This document shows, piece by piece, positions 1 through 10,875 of a stretch of 64,000 nucleotides of DNA. The position numbers and the translations under genes are program-made. Below the pieces are notes generated by a model. That model made no database searches. It saw only the letters and a list, made by a program, of their open reading frames with translations, and was not told where the DNA came from. Every line of letters begins with the position of its first letter. Within the stretch, counting starts at the first letter, position 1. Source of the stretch: Pipra filicauda (lineage: Eukaryota; Chordata; Aves; Passeriformes; Pipridae); contig NW_024103862.1 of assembly GCF_003945595.2 (NCBI RefSeq), forward strand, positions 1,536,501 through 1,600,500, read 5' to 3'.

Positions 1-677
1 ATGGTGCTGTAGTTCATCTTATCACAGTATGCATTTTGGAATCTTCATTCCTCCTTCATGTCTTCAGATGCCCCCGGTCAAACCCTGGCAGGGCACCCCC
101 CGAGCCTCTCTCTGGCCCGTCTCCTGGGTTTTTTCTCCCTGGCACCGAGCCTCCTCCTCCTCAGCTTCAAAATACAAAGCCTCGCATCCACTCCCACCTA
201 CAGTGAGAGGAAAAGCCCCCGCTCAGCTTTTGCTACAGGTGTTTGGTCCAGTTATGAACTGTCCTGAGCTCTGCAGTCTGGCTGGAAGGGGGGGCAAAAA
301 GAGGGCCTGGCCTCCTCGCAAGGAGCTTGCCTCTCTCTCTCCCTCTTACCTTCAGGTGTTGTGAATCCCTTCCTTCACAACACACACTCACTCCAATGCT
401 GCCTCCAACCCTGGCTTAGGCAGAGTTGTGGGGCCGCAGGGCTCCCCTTTCCCCCCCCCAGAGGGAGAAGAAGGAGGCCCTGCCACCCCTTGGCCTTCTA
501 CACCCGCTCACACAGCAGACACAGACCGATTGCCAACAACTTCCGCTGGTTGCGTATATATTTTTTTTCAGCAGGAGCGAACAAGATGAGCAGTGATTGG
601 CCCTCAGGGAAAACTGCCCTGGCACCCAGTCACCTCTAAGCCCCCAACTTCCAGGGGGGCAATCTCAAACCATGACA
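1..677 (-). mobile_element. Probable endogenous retrovirus LTR, minus strand, left end cut by window
   Basis: Read on the minus strand, the segment begins at 677 with TGTCATGGTTTGAG, a start resembling avian LTRs (TG at the edge). A CCAAT box follows (ATTGG on plus at 596-600), and about 40 bases further on an A-rich TATATA box (555-560). Downstream comes a GC-rich stretch with G and C homopolymers. This CCAAT-TATA spacing is what an LTR U3 promoter looks like. The base composition changes sharply at 677 from GC-rich to AT-rich. The opposite boundary, a primer-binding site, and gag/pol coding are not visible, so it may be a solo LTR or one end of a longer element outside the window. I found no target-site duplication. 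An ordinary GC-rich intergenic patch remains possible. Confidence 0.42.
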
Positions 678-3600
678 CAGCAGAAGTAAAAAATTTCTCC
701 CAGCCACATCAACTTCACAATACCCTGTTAATTCTTAATTTTCATAGCTTTATCTGAATAAAAAAAAAAAATTAAGAAGTTCCATGTTCATTTCTGGTGG
801 AAAAATAAATGTAATCTTAGTAAGTAATACTGTTTTGTTCTCAATTTAAAATGGTTTAGTGCTGGTTTATCACTAGACAGCTTTTGTCTAACAGACTGGC
901 TCAACATAAGACCTTAAAACAACTAAAGAATTTTCCTGTAAGGAAAACTTTCTGTTTACATCTGAAAATACTCTGCTCAAATTCTAGGCATAACTTTGTA
1001 GAACAAGTCTTAATAGAAACCTATTTGTTTCTTGGTACCTTTCAAGAAGAGGAGCTGTTGCTTGCTCTGACCTTTCTCAGAATGATGCACCATACCTATC
1101 CCTGAAAGGCTCCCGCTGACTTTTGCAATACCTACCTCTGGAAGAGAGGGTGCTCAGTATCCAACAGAAATAAATCAAATCAGTGATCTTTACTTTAAAT
1201 ACATCTGTAACTTCTGCTAGTTTTCTCTTTCCCATCTAAGGTTGGAGAGGTGAAGAACTTACCTGTCTGTTACAGTCTGTGCAAACCCTTACTGTTTTTC
1301 TCCCAACCCAAACATAAAGTTTCCCACATTCTTTGGGCACATTCAGCACTGATCTGCCTTTTAAGATACAGGGAAGACTTTGTTCTAACTTATACCCACA
1401 GAAATCAAGCAGGTGACTCAGCATGTCCTGAAGTTAGTACACCCTCTAGGACTCCCTCCGAAGTTGACTCCTTACTCAGATCCAGTTTCCCAATTCTCAC
1501 ACATTATCATGATGTTCAGGAATGCTTCCTGATATTTGAGCAAAATATTTAATTTACAAACTTCTAACACAGAGAACTCTACAAAAAAATAAGTCTGCAA
1601 CTTTTTCAGATTATTTTCTTGCTCCCTGGTCAGTGTTGAGAATGTTTAGGAAAGGCCTCACCAGCTTTTTCAAAGTATATGAAGAAAAAGGCAAATCTTT
1701 CAAAAAAATTTGCCTCTTTGAACATCAGAACCAAAAGCCTTTGCTCACAGGGGCTAGTTTCTGCTCATGTGTGAAATGTTATTAGAATGCTGAATTACAA
1801 TTACTCCAAACGCCAGGATTTGTCAAAGCTTGCCAAGGAAATGACCAGAAATTGGGTTTTGCAAAGAAAGCCAGGAGCATACTTTGGTTGCCATTTAGAA
1901 ACTGCAAGTCAATGTATGGCTCTTAAGATCACATTTCTTGACCTCTCATCAGGATTCCTCACTTACCTTGTGAGGATTTCTGGGTCACACCCAGTTGAAA
2001 CTTCCTAAAATCTTCTTGCCCAGATCTTTTAGCAACCCTATTAACTCCTCACTACTCCCTTCCTTATGTTTGGCTTTACAGATTATTACTCCCCTAATGC
2101 CTACAAAATACAATAAAGTCATGAAAAGTAGACTTAGGCCAGCAACACCAATACTGTTTTACAAGCATTTCACTACTTTGCCCCTTAAAAAATGAACTTC
2201 TACATCTGTGTTTGATAAGATACTGAAATTTACTGGTAAATATTTATAATTTCTTTTTTATTTAAGTAAATATAAGTAAAACATTATAGTTTATGCCTTG
2301 TATGTTCTGATTCTCCTGAATACATAGTAGAAATAAAAAAGAAAGATAACCTGAAAAAGGCTAGGAGATGACGAAAAAGAAAGTTAAATGGGTTTATCCT
2401 TAAAAGATAACAACAAACTGGTTTTTATTTTTTAAAAAATTATACTATCACTCTGTGTATTAAATGCTAATTGCCAAAAGAGTTTATATCACAAAATTTT
2501 TATGCATCTAAGACATAGAAACAACAAAAGATTTCTTCAAATTTTCCTCTGGGGGTTATTCCGGTGAATGTTTGAAGGCAAGTGACTCAATAATTAAAGA
2601 AGGGGAACTTCTGTGCCACTGTTAAAATAAAGCATGCCAGTTTTGTCCTCAGCTAATATAAATGAGTCCATAAGTCTCATTCTCCATTCTTTTGCATCAG
2701 TGAGATGTGTGTATAGTACCACTGATATCACTAAGCTTATAACCAGCAAGAATTTATGCTAAGAGAGAAGAAAATCAATGTAGTATACTTTTCGTGCTGT
2801 GTAACAATCGGGGTTTAAGCATATTTCTTTCAGGAGTAAAGTAAGTGGTAAAATGTTCATAAATACAATTAATAAACATTATCATGAAGCTTTGTACCAC
2901 GTCCATCAAAATAGATGAAAATACATTCTTGATCTCTAGGTCAGTTGGATTTCTTCCCTTTCATACTATGGCGTGGTGCTCTCTTTGGGCAGAAGTCTGT
3001 AAGACCTCTCAGACAGCAGGCAATACAGTGAGGACTGGCATTTCTGGGAAGGGAAAGGTCAATGATCTCAACATTTTTTACATTAAAATTATTAATAGTG
3101 CTTGCACACTAGTGTTGAATCAATTAGACTGGCATCTCTAAAGCAGATTCTCCTTTCTCTGGATATGGAACACCTGACTGCAGTTATCTTCTTTGTCTGA
3201 CAGGAGGTGAATCCAGAGACTGTCCTAAATATGATGCTTACCCTGGAAGGAAGAGAGGATGGGGAAGGCAAGAAAAGTCCTAATGACTTAATTGCTTAGT
3301 ATTACCTTTTTTTGAGGGGGCTAAAGAATCCTACAATTTTCACCTTTCTAATGAGCCTAAACATGAAGCACATTATTCACTTTCTACATATGTTTACTCA
3401 GCATCCTGCACAGCTCCCAGTTGGGAGAACAGTCTACTGGAGGTAGCTGCAGTGCCCACTGGGGGATAGAGGAGCTTTGCTTGAAATCCCCACCCACAAT
3501 AAGGCCACCAGTGGACGTGAACGTCCTTCAGCTGCACTCTGAAGTCCTAAAAAGTAGGCAAGGGACATCCATGCAGCTTTTACTTTTCAGGCTGATCTAT

Positions 3601-4972
3601 ATTTCAGTAAGGGATTTAAGAGACAGAGGCTGCATAGCAGCCTGATTGCCAAGAAACAGCCACAATGGGCAGCCAAGTGACAGGTTGTCCCAACAGGGTT
3701 ACAGGTCCTGCTTGAGTGAGTATTTCATTATTTGTACACAGGGGGACAACAGGGACAGGAATGATTGAGAATCTTTTCCCAGCATCTCCTGACTGCCCCA
3801 TCACCTTAAAAAAATCTACACATTAAAACAATCTCTGAGACACTTAGAGATGTAGACTTTAAAACTGCTTTTCAGGGGTTAAAGCTGATCCAGCATCTTC
3901 CATAATGTGGTAGGGAGTGCTTTGCCCTTGAGTTACTGATCTAAACAGGAGACACTGTCTCCAAGTTGTTTAGGATTTACAGTTCTGTGAAAAGAAAAGG
4001 AGGGCAATTACATGTGGTTCAACCTGAACACAATTTGTTCCCCATTTTGCCAGCTATCAATTAGTCATGCAGCCCTAATTTTACACCTCTATTTTTAGAG
4101 TATCCTTATTCAAGAACCTTGAGTCCACAGAAGATTACAAATACATTTAGAAGCAAGAAAAGAAGAAAAATATTCATCTAGTGTCACCTTTGATCTTTCT
4201 ACAGTATTCTAGAAGCACTAACTGTTACAGAGGTTTGTTTGTTAAAAGTGCTGTATACTAAGTTAATAAAAATTGTCATGGTTTATAACTACCTAAACAG
4301 CAACAGAATACTGCTATAGAAAAAAGTACGTTAACTCACTAGTCAATGGATAAACTTACTGCCTCTTTGGTGTTCCACAGAGGCCAATGCTAAGAGGATA
4401 AATCCTACAGTCAGAATAGAAGAAGGTAAAATTCACATATTTGCTGTGACCTCTGACACCTCGCTGCTACCAGCTGCTAAACTGCATAAAAAAAGAATTG
4501 CCGAGAAGAAAAAGGCCATGGTGTCAACATAAGAAGGACTGAGGAAAAAAGGTAGTGGGCAGAATGATGTAAAGACTGTCCTTTGCCACCACAGGAAAAA
4601 CAAAGCAAGGACTCCAGGGAAAGCTCTCCTCCAAAAGCCACGTAATCCCTCCCAAGAGTACACTAAGCTCTGTCAAACACCCACCTGGATGGACAGTCTT
4701 GTTGAAGGCTGCTCCTGACCTTTTCCCTCAGCCAGTCAGAACTCCCTTCCAGACCAAATATATTTATTAGCAGCTATGTTTAACTTGTTTCTGCAATTCG
4801 GCAAAAACTGCCCTGTCCATAGATCATTCAGAAGGTGATGTGGCTACTGATGTGGTTGGGCTTTACTCCTGCACCCGAATCCACAGATGGGGACTGGGTA
4901 GCTGGTAGGTAGCTAACAGCAGAACTTGGAGCCACTGCTGGTAGAAAGTGTCTTTACTGAAAAGTTTGCCTC

Positions 4973-4990
4973 ATTTATTTATTTATTTAT
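4973..4990. repeat. (ATTT)n microsatellite
   Basis: Four and a half uninterrupted ATTT units. Confidence 0.85.
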
Positions 4991-5852
4991 GTGTTTTGAT
5001 TTGTTATGCAAAAATGCCTCTAAGCACTCTGACAGTAATTAAATTTACAATCCCCATAGGATTATTCTGTGAATTATGCCAATGTAGGTATTGACAAGGT
5101 GCCTGTAAAACCATACTGTTCCAGCACACAAAATGAACATATGTGTCATGCTGAGGGAGCAGTACTGTTGTTGGTGTACACTCACCTCCCACATGAAATG
5201 CCATCATACCTGTTAAGTGACACTTGAAAATGTGTTAGCACTTAACCAGAAATATTTTCAAAATAACACTTGAACATAAGAATTCTTAACTGCTGGAAAC
5301 TTTCCCCTAATTTCCTGCTAACATTTACTTGCTGAAGAAGCTCACTTCCCAAACAGATTGCAAGAAAAAATTAGAAGACCTACTGGCTGAGCTAAAAGCC
5401 CAGACTCTGAATGCTTTTTAATAAGATCTTGACATTTTTCATTATGACCCTGCTTAACACAATGCTCTTCAAATTTGTTTCCTGAAAACATGTTTTATTG
5501 AAAAGAAAGAAACAAAAAGTGTAAAAACCTCATGTAAATATCCCTAGGTCACCCACACTGTGTTAAAGACAAATGCTGAGAACATTACTGTTGCACAGGC
5601 AACTCAGAAAAGGTTTGAATTAAAGTTGCCTGTGGAGAAAGTGGTGTGTGACTGTGGAACTGAAGACAGTCATAGGGTAAACAAGGCAGGGGAGATAATC
5701 CCCTGTACAGGGATCTTACAGGCAACCTAATCATGTCATTTTGTATTTTTCAACCACAGTATTCTACTCAGTTGTTTTATATGTAATTTTCTAGCTCTGC
5801 TAGAAATGCTGGAAGTGCTCTAGCATTGTTTCACAGTGATGCTCACCATCAA

Positions 5853-5892
5853 CAGGACCACAGCCACTACAGCAGGACCACAGTCACTACAG
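5853..5892. repeat. 20-bp tandem duplication
   Basis: Two adjacent 20-bp units, 5853-5872 and 5873-5892, begin CAGGACCACAG and differ at a single position (C versus T). This is a young local duplication; no function is suggested. Confidence 0.85.
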
Positions 5893-8419
5893 AGTCACTA
5901 GACAAGACAGGAACAAACATCATTTCTAGAAAGCTCATTTCCAGACCCCCTTTAGCTCTAGCTTCTGGTCAGGGCTGTGGTTTGGCCCTGTAGCATGAGA
6001 GCAGGAGAGATGAAGGTGAACCGGAATCTCAGTCCAAGTATTTCACAAGGAAGCACTAGTATGAAATTGTCTGGCTGGGAAAGAGTCAGCTTTCTTCATA
6101 ACATTTCATATGGTGCCATGGTTTGGATTTGTGACTAAAACAGTGTGCTGAGCAGTGCTTGCAGAGCATCGAGGTTTTCTCTGTTCCTCATTCTGTCCCC
6201 CAGGGAGCGGGCTGGGGGTGGGCAGGAGGCTGGAAGGGGGAACATCTGGGACAGCTGACTTGAATTACCCAAAGGAATTTTCCGCACCGTATAAACCTGG
6301 AAAAACCAGTTTTCAAATAGCGACTTTCCAAACTAGCCATTGCTCAGAGACTGACTTGGCATCATGGGGATGATTGTCCTTTGCATCATTTTTTTTCAAT
6401 CTCAGTTCACTGACCAAACTCTGTTTATCTCAACCTAGCAGTTTTCTCACTTTTGCTCTTCCAGTTCTCTTCCCCATCCTGCTGAGGAGAGGGAGTGAGC
6501 AAACAGCTGGGTCAGGGCCTAGTTGCTAACCAGGATCAACTAACCACAGAAGGTCCTAAGCTTGTTGTCAGTCATCAGTTAGTGCAAAAGCTGGATACAA
6601 GGTGGGCAGTCATCATCACACCACAACAACAATAGCACCAAGAAAAATTATGCTGTTGGTGCTGTAAAGACAGCAGGGAGAATCCACCTTGCTGGCTTTT
6701 ACTCAAGTTGCAGAATCTGATCAGGACACTTTTCTGGCCAGTACAGAAAAGCAAACATCCCTGTGCTACCTGAACCTAGGAGCTGGGTAACCAGCAAATA
6801 TGTTGTAGGAGAGATGGTAGTCACCAGATGAAGAAAATCTTACTTCTCTCTTCAAACCTATAACTTTGATTCAAGGTTTAAATGTCAGTGCTTGTCACAT
6901 CCACTTTTTCCTGCCTCAGGCTAGTCCTACGATAGAAATGACTCCATATTCTTCTGTGCTTAGAAATGATTTTCAGTGGACCTGACATTTTCCTGACCAC
7001 AGACTGTGATGACTAATGACAGTATATATGTCATGTTCTAACTTGCATTTTGACAACAGTCAGAAAATTCAAGAACTGTTGTGCTTCAAAATGCAGGAAG
7101 TCCTGAGCCATGATACAAATTCTTAGTCACACCATTACCCTAGGACATGAGTTTCCTGTTATTAGAGCTTCTGATTTACTTTAAATAACTCATCACTTGG
7201 TCTGTATTTGTTTTGCAATTTACTTTAAATTTCAAAAGAGTTAATTAAAGGGTTCCATGAAGAGCTCCCATAGCCAAGTGCAGTGGCCTATGGTGACTAC
7301 TCAACGACATTGTTTGTCATATCTGTACCACCAGAAGCATGTAGTAGGCATCACTCTCAGACTCTCCTATATTATGATCTCATGATACAGGGATTGATAC
7401 AAACCATAACCAACATTGTCATTTACTGACATAGCAACAAAAATGAATTAGCTGTAGAAGCTTGCTGAAGATGTGTGGAATTCTGAATGATCTAAAAATA
7501 TGCTACTAGCCCTCGCTTCTGCTTTGTAAGAGTGTCACAGTTTGTCATTTTCTGAAGTTGGGTAGATTTTTTTTAGTAGAATTAGTATTCACAAAAATTA
7601 GTCCCCTTTTAATATGCATCAAAAATGCCCAAGAAGTAGCCACCTTTTGAAGATCTAGGGCATTTTGAATATGATTTAATGGCAAGTGTGAAAAACAAAT
7701 GAGTGTCGTAAGTAGTCCCCAGAGATTTCCAAATGCCATAAGCCGACAGAGAGTTATTGATTGTTGCTTAACATGCCTGTAGAAAATAATAGGGTAACAG
7801 CATCCGTGCTGTAGCAAATAAAGTTATTCTGTCTGTTGTGCCAGCACCAATATTTGGACACGTCCAGAACTGAAGACTCATTATTTGTAATGCCAGCTCC
7901 ACTGTAACCAGAAGGGATAGCAACCAGGCTCCAGAGCTCTTGCGCTTTTGCTGTCTTGCAACAAAATCGTGAAGCAGCTTGAGGAAGAAAAGGTAAATCA
8001 ATAAGTAATTATTTTACAGCCCTCACCACTCTTTGCCCATGTCAACTAATTGAACTAATAAATAATTCATGGTTTTCTTGCTACCTTGCTGGAGACAGGC
8101 AGCAGTTTCCTCCAATGTGTCACTACTGTTGATAAAGAGGTGACAGGGATGATCTTTCCCCATGTCCTCTCAGTCACAAGTGGCCTCGTGAGTTTGACAG
8201 AGGTAGTTCAGTCTGTGCCAAGCTGAGCAGGGCTGATGGGGGAAGAGGAAGGCACAGGGTGCCCAGGCTGTCTAATAACAGGGTGGGTGGGACTGGAAGC
8301 TGATGTACCCAGTTCCCATTCCTGTGTACCACCAATGCAGATCATACGAGATGACGGCGGGGGACTGGCAGGGCACTGCAGGATCTGGGAGCTATTTACA
8401 AAGCAGAGGGGGCTCCCCA

Positions 8420-8750
8420 GCACAGCAGTAAAGGCCCTGGCAGCCCATCTTGTCCCAGTTGAGCCAGGACCAGGGCACTGGGGGGCACCAGGGCAGCCCA
8501 ACTCCAGGCATCAGGTGCCTCCCTGGGGATGGGCTGAGTTCGGGACAGGATGTCAATGCACAGGTGGAGTTCAGGAACAGCCCCACTGAGGGCAAACAGG
8601 GTCAGGCACGCTCAAGGTGGTCTGGCTCCATTCTGGCCACATCATCCGTATGACTATGGAGCCAGGGACTGCCTCAGCTGCACCAGCACTGGCCTGCCCT
8701 GAGCTCATCAGCCAGCACCAGGAGCAGGGGATGTGCTCAGGGCCCTGGCA
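8420..8750 (+). repeat. Unnamed GC-rich dispersed repeat, copy A
   Basis: This GC-rich block shares a series of ordered blocks with the reverse complement of 14000-14330. Shared words include GGGGATGGGCTGAG (8525-8538), AGGATGTCA (8547-8555), GAGCAGGGGATG (8722-8733) and GGGCCCTG near 8740. Order and spacing are preserved, so the two are diverged copies of one element. The open frames inside are chance frames of GC-rich DNA and carry no domain. I cannot assign a family; an LTR fragment, a SINE-like element or a segmental duplication are all possible. Confidence 0.7.
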
Positions 8751-8824
8751 GGCAGAAAAGCTAAAACTCTCATGAGATGGGTTTGTGAGAGTTGAAGAAA
8801 GCAAGTAAGCTGTCGAGACATCTT

Positions 8825-9222
8825 CATGCCCCTGTATTTGGCACTAGTGAGCTCGCACCTCAAATTCTGTGTTCAATTTTAGGCTACTCTTTACAATGAA
8901 CACATTGAGATGCTGGAGTGTGTCCAGAGAAGGGCGATGGACCTGGTGAAGGGCCTGGAGCACAAGTCTGATGAGAAGCTGGGATTGTTTAGCCTGGAGA
9001 AAAGGAGGCTCAGGGGGGACATTATTGCTCTCTACAACTACCTGAAAGGAGATTGTACCGAGGTCAGGGTCAGTCTCTTCTTCCGGGTAACAAGTGACAG
9101 GACAAGAGGAAATGGCCTCAAGTTGAGACAGGGGATTAGATATTAGGAAATTTTTTTTTCCAAAGGAAGGGTTGTAGAGCATTGGCACAGAATGACCAGG
9201 GAAGTGGTTGAATAAAACAGTT
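8825..9222 (+). mobile_element. CR1 LINE fragment, 5'-truncated
   Basis: The sequence carries the characteristic CR1 C-terminal reverse-transcriptase coding tail and following 3' region: the words TATTTGGCACTAGTGAG, GAGTGTGTCCAGAGAAGGG, AGCCTGGAGAAAAGGAGGC, CTACAACTACCTGAAAGGAG and AAGTGACAGGACAAGAGG. The copy is degenerate (several substitutions, an expanded T tract near 9150) and lacks the terminal octamer repeat, so it is truncated at both ends and inactive. The open frame at 8910-9146 on the plus strand is the remnant reverse-transcriptase tail and not a host gene. Confidence 0.93.
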
Positions 9223-10598
9223 TAGTAGGTGCCGTGAAGTCGTTTAGACCTACAGTCGGTGAGTCTCAAATTGGCATCAGGAAGTTATGGAAAGAGAAAC
9301 TGGAGCCAACTGCACATGGAAGTGGGAATGGAACAAACAGCTGGGAGGAGAGCAGCAGAGTAATGGCTGGCAGCATTCAAACTGTAATTCAGGTCATGGG
9401 TGACCACAGCAGTTTTGCCATTGATTTCACTCGATCTCCAAACTGCTGTAGGTCCAGGTCCATCAGCATGAGCAGGGTGTAATTTCAGGGCTGTTAAAAA
9501 TGCATTTGAACTTTAAAATAGAGAATTGCCTCTGGCCCCCACTAACACCTCACTGCTCTTTTCTCATGCTGTGCTTGTGCCTGTATCGGTCACCTAAAGC
9601 ACGGACAGTTACTCAGCAGGAACAAGCTGTCATTGATCTACTGGCTTAAATAGCAATTGCTTAGATTTATACTTGCCTGAGATCCTACTCCAGGAATTTG
9701 GCAGTTAGATGAAGAAAGCACTAATTCTGAAATCTTTTATATTTTAAGATGAAAATATCTTTGTATTCTAAATCTAAGCCTATACCAGCTGTAGTTTACT
9801 AGCGAAGGTAATAGGAAACACAAAGAACAGGATACAATTCAGAAATCACTTAAGGTTTGATAATATTAGGGACTTTTACCTCCTGCAGTAGCATATAATA
9901 GCAAGGTAGTTAATCAGCAGAGGAAATGTACAGGATTACTATAAATTATTTAATTCAAAAGTGACAGGAAAAGATTATTAATAAGTGACACTTTCATATA
10001 ATGCCCTCATGGTGAGACCACCTGTAGTTTAATGAATTAAAGTTGTTAAAAGGATTTTTGCTTAAGCTTTATACATTTAATTTGATGGTGTTAAACATGC
10101 CACTTATTTATCTTTATTAATGGGATTTCTATTTTTAGATATTGGTCTCAACATGAGCAATGGGACAATATAATCAAAAGCAGCTTCTATGATACATACT
10201 CTTTACGGGAAGACTGCAGCTTTCCACTGTGCAACCTCTTCATTCTTCAATATTTCATCTGATCTTGCTACAACTATAAGCACAAGCCCTGACAGAGTCG
10301 GCATCTAAAGAGCAGGAGATTATAGAGACCAATTAGGTGATGCAGGAGGTTTGGTCCTAAAAAGTAGTTTTTACTTTAACTTCAGATAATATTTTTTATT
10401 AAAGCCAGGGAAATGTCATATTTAATTCTGAACTCTGCTCTTTGCAGTTATATCTGCCTTTTACCTGGAGCTCATCCCATGCTTGTAGTCCCACGACAAT
10501 ATGGCCCCTTTCATTTCACTTGTCTGATTTCTTCCTGTTCTGTTCCTTCCACTCAGAGTTTTGTCCCTCCTTCAAACAGATTATAGTACAACTGCAAA
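9223..10598. other. Gene-free intergenic DNA
   Basis: Only short chance frames are present. The right two thirds are strongly AT-rich and low in CpG. No repeat family was recognised. Confidence 0.55.
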
Positions 10599-10599
10599 A

Positions 10600-10875
10600 C
10601 ATACAGGAGACAAGGTGGGAAGGGACCTCTGAATAACCCCCGATCCTACTGCCTTTTGGAAGCAGGCCTCAGATTAGGTTACCAAGGGCTCTGCCAAGCC
10701 AAGGCTTGAGTGACTCACTTGTAGTGAGGGAGATGCTACCACTTCTCTGGGCATCCTCTTCCAATGTTTAACTGTTCTCATGGTGATTTGTTTTTTCCTG
10801 TATCCAGACAGAATATCCCCTGAAATAACTTCTGTTCATTGTGTCTTCCCCGTCACCATGCAAACCTTTTTCCAG
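10600..10875 (-). mobile_element. CR1 LINE fragment, minus strand, heavily degraded
   Basis: The plus strand reads as an aged reverse complement of the CR1 3' region: GTGGGAAGGGACCTCTG at the left, then a segment matching the 'Lead to gctcagggc...ctctgggcatcctcttccaatg' order of minus-strand CR1 copies, then a TTTTTTCCTGTATCCAGACAG block. Divergence is high, suggesting an old insertion. Ends are approximate. Confidence 0.72.

Larger units (their letters stand above)
678..8415. other. Gene-free AT-rich intergenic DNA
   Basis: No open frame here has a recognisable domain, splice structure or similarity to a known family, and all are short chance frames. The stretch holds a TTTA microsatellite at 4973-4990 and a 20-bp tandem duplication at 5853-5892. 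By synteny it belongs to the CRH-RRS1 intergenic interval, but no CRH coding segment was seen. Distant regulatory elements may be present but cannot be recognised from one sequence. Confidence 0.6.

Noticed and set aside
8910..9146. 78-codon plus-strand frame resembling a protein domain.
   Set aside because: It is the decayed reverse-transcriptase tail of a CR1 copy, not a host gene.
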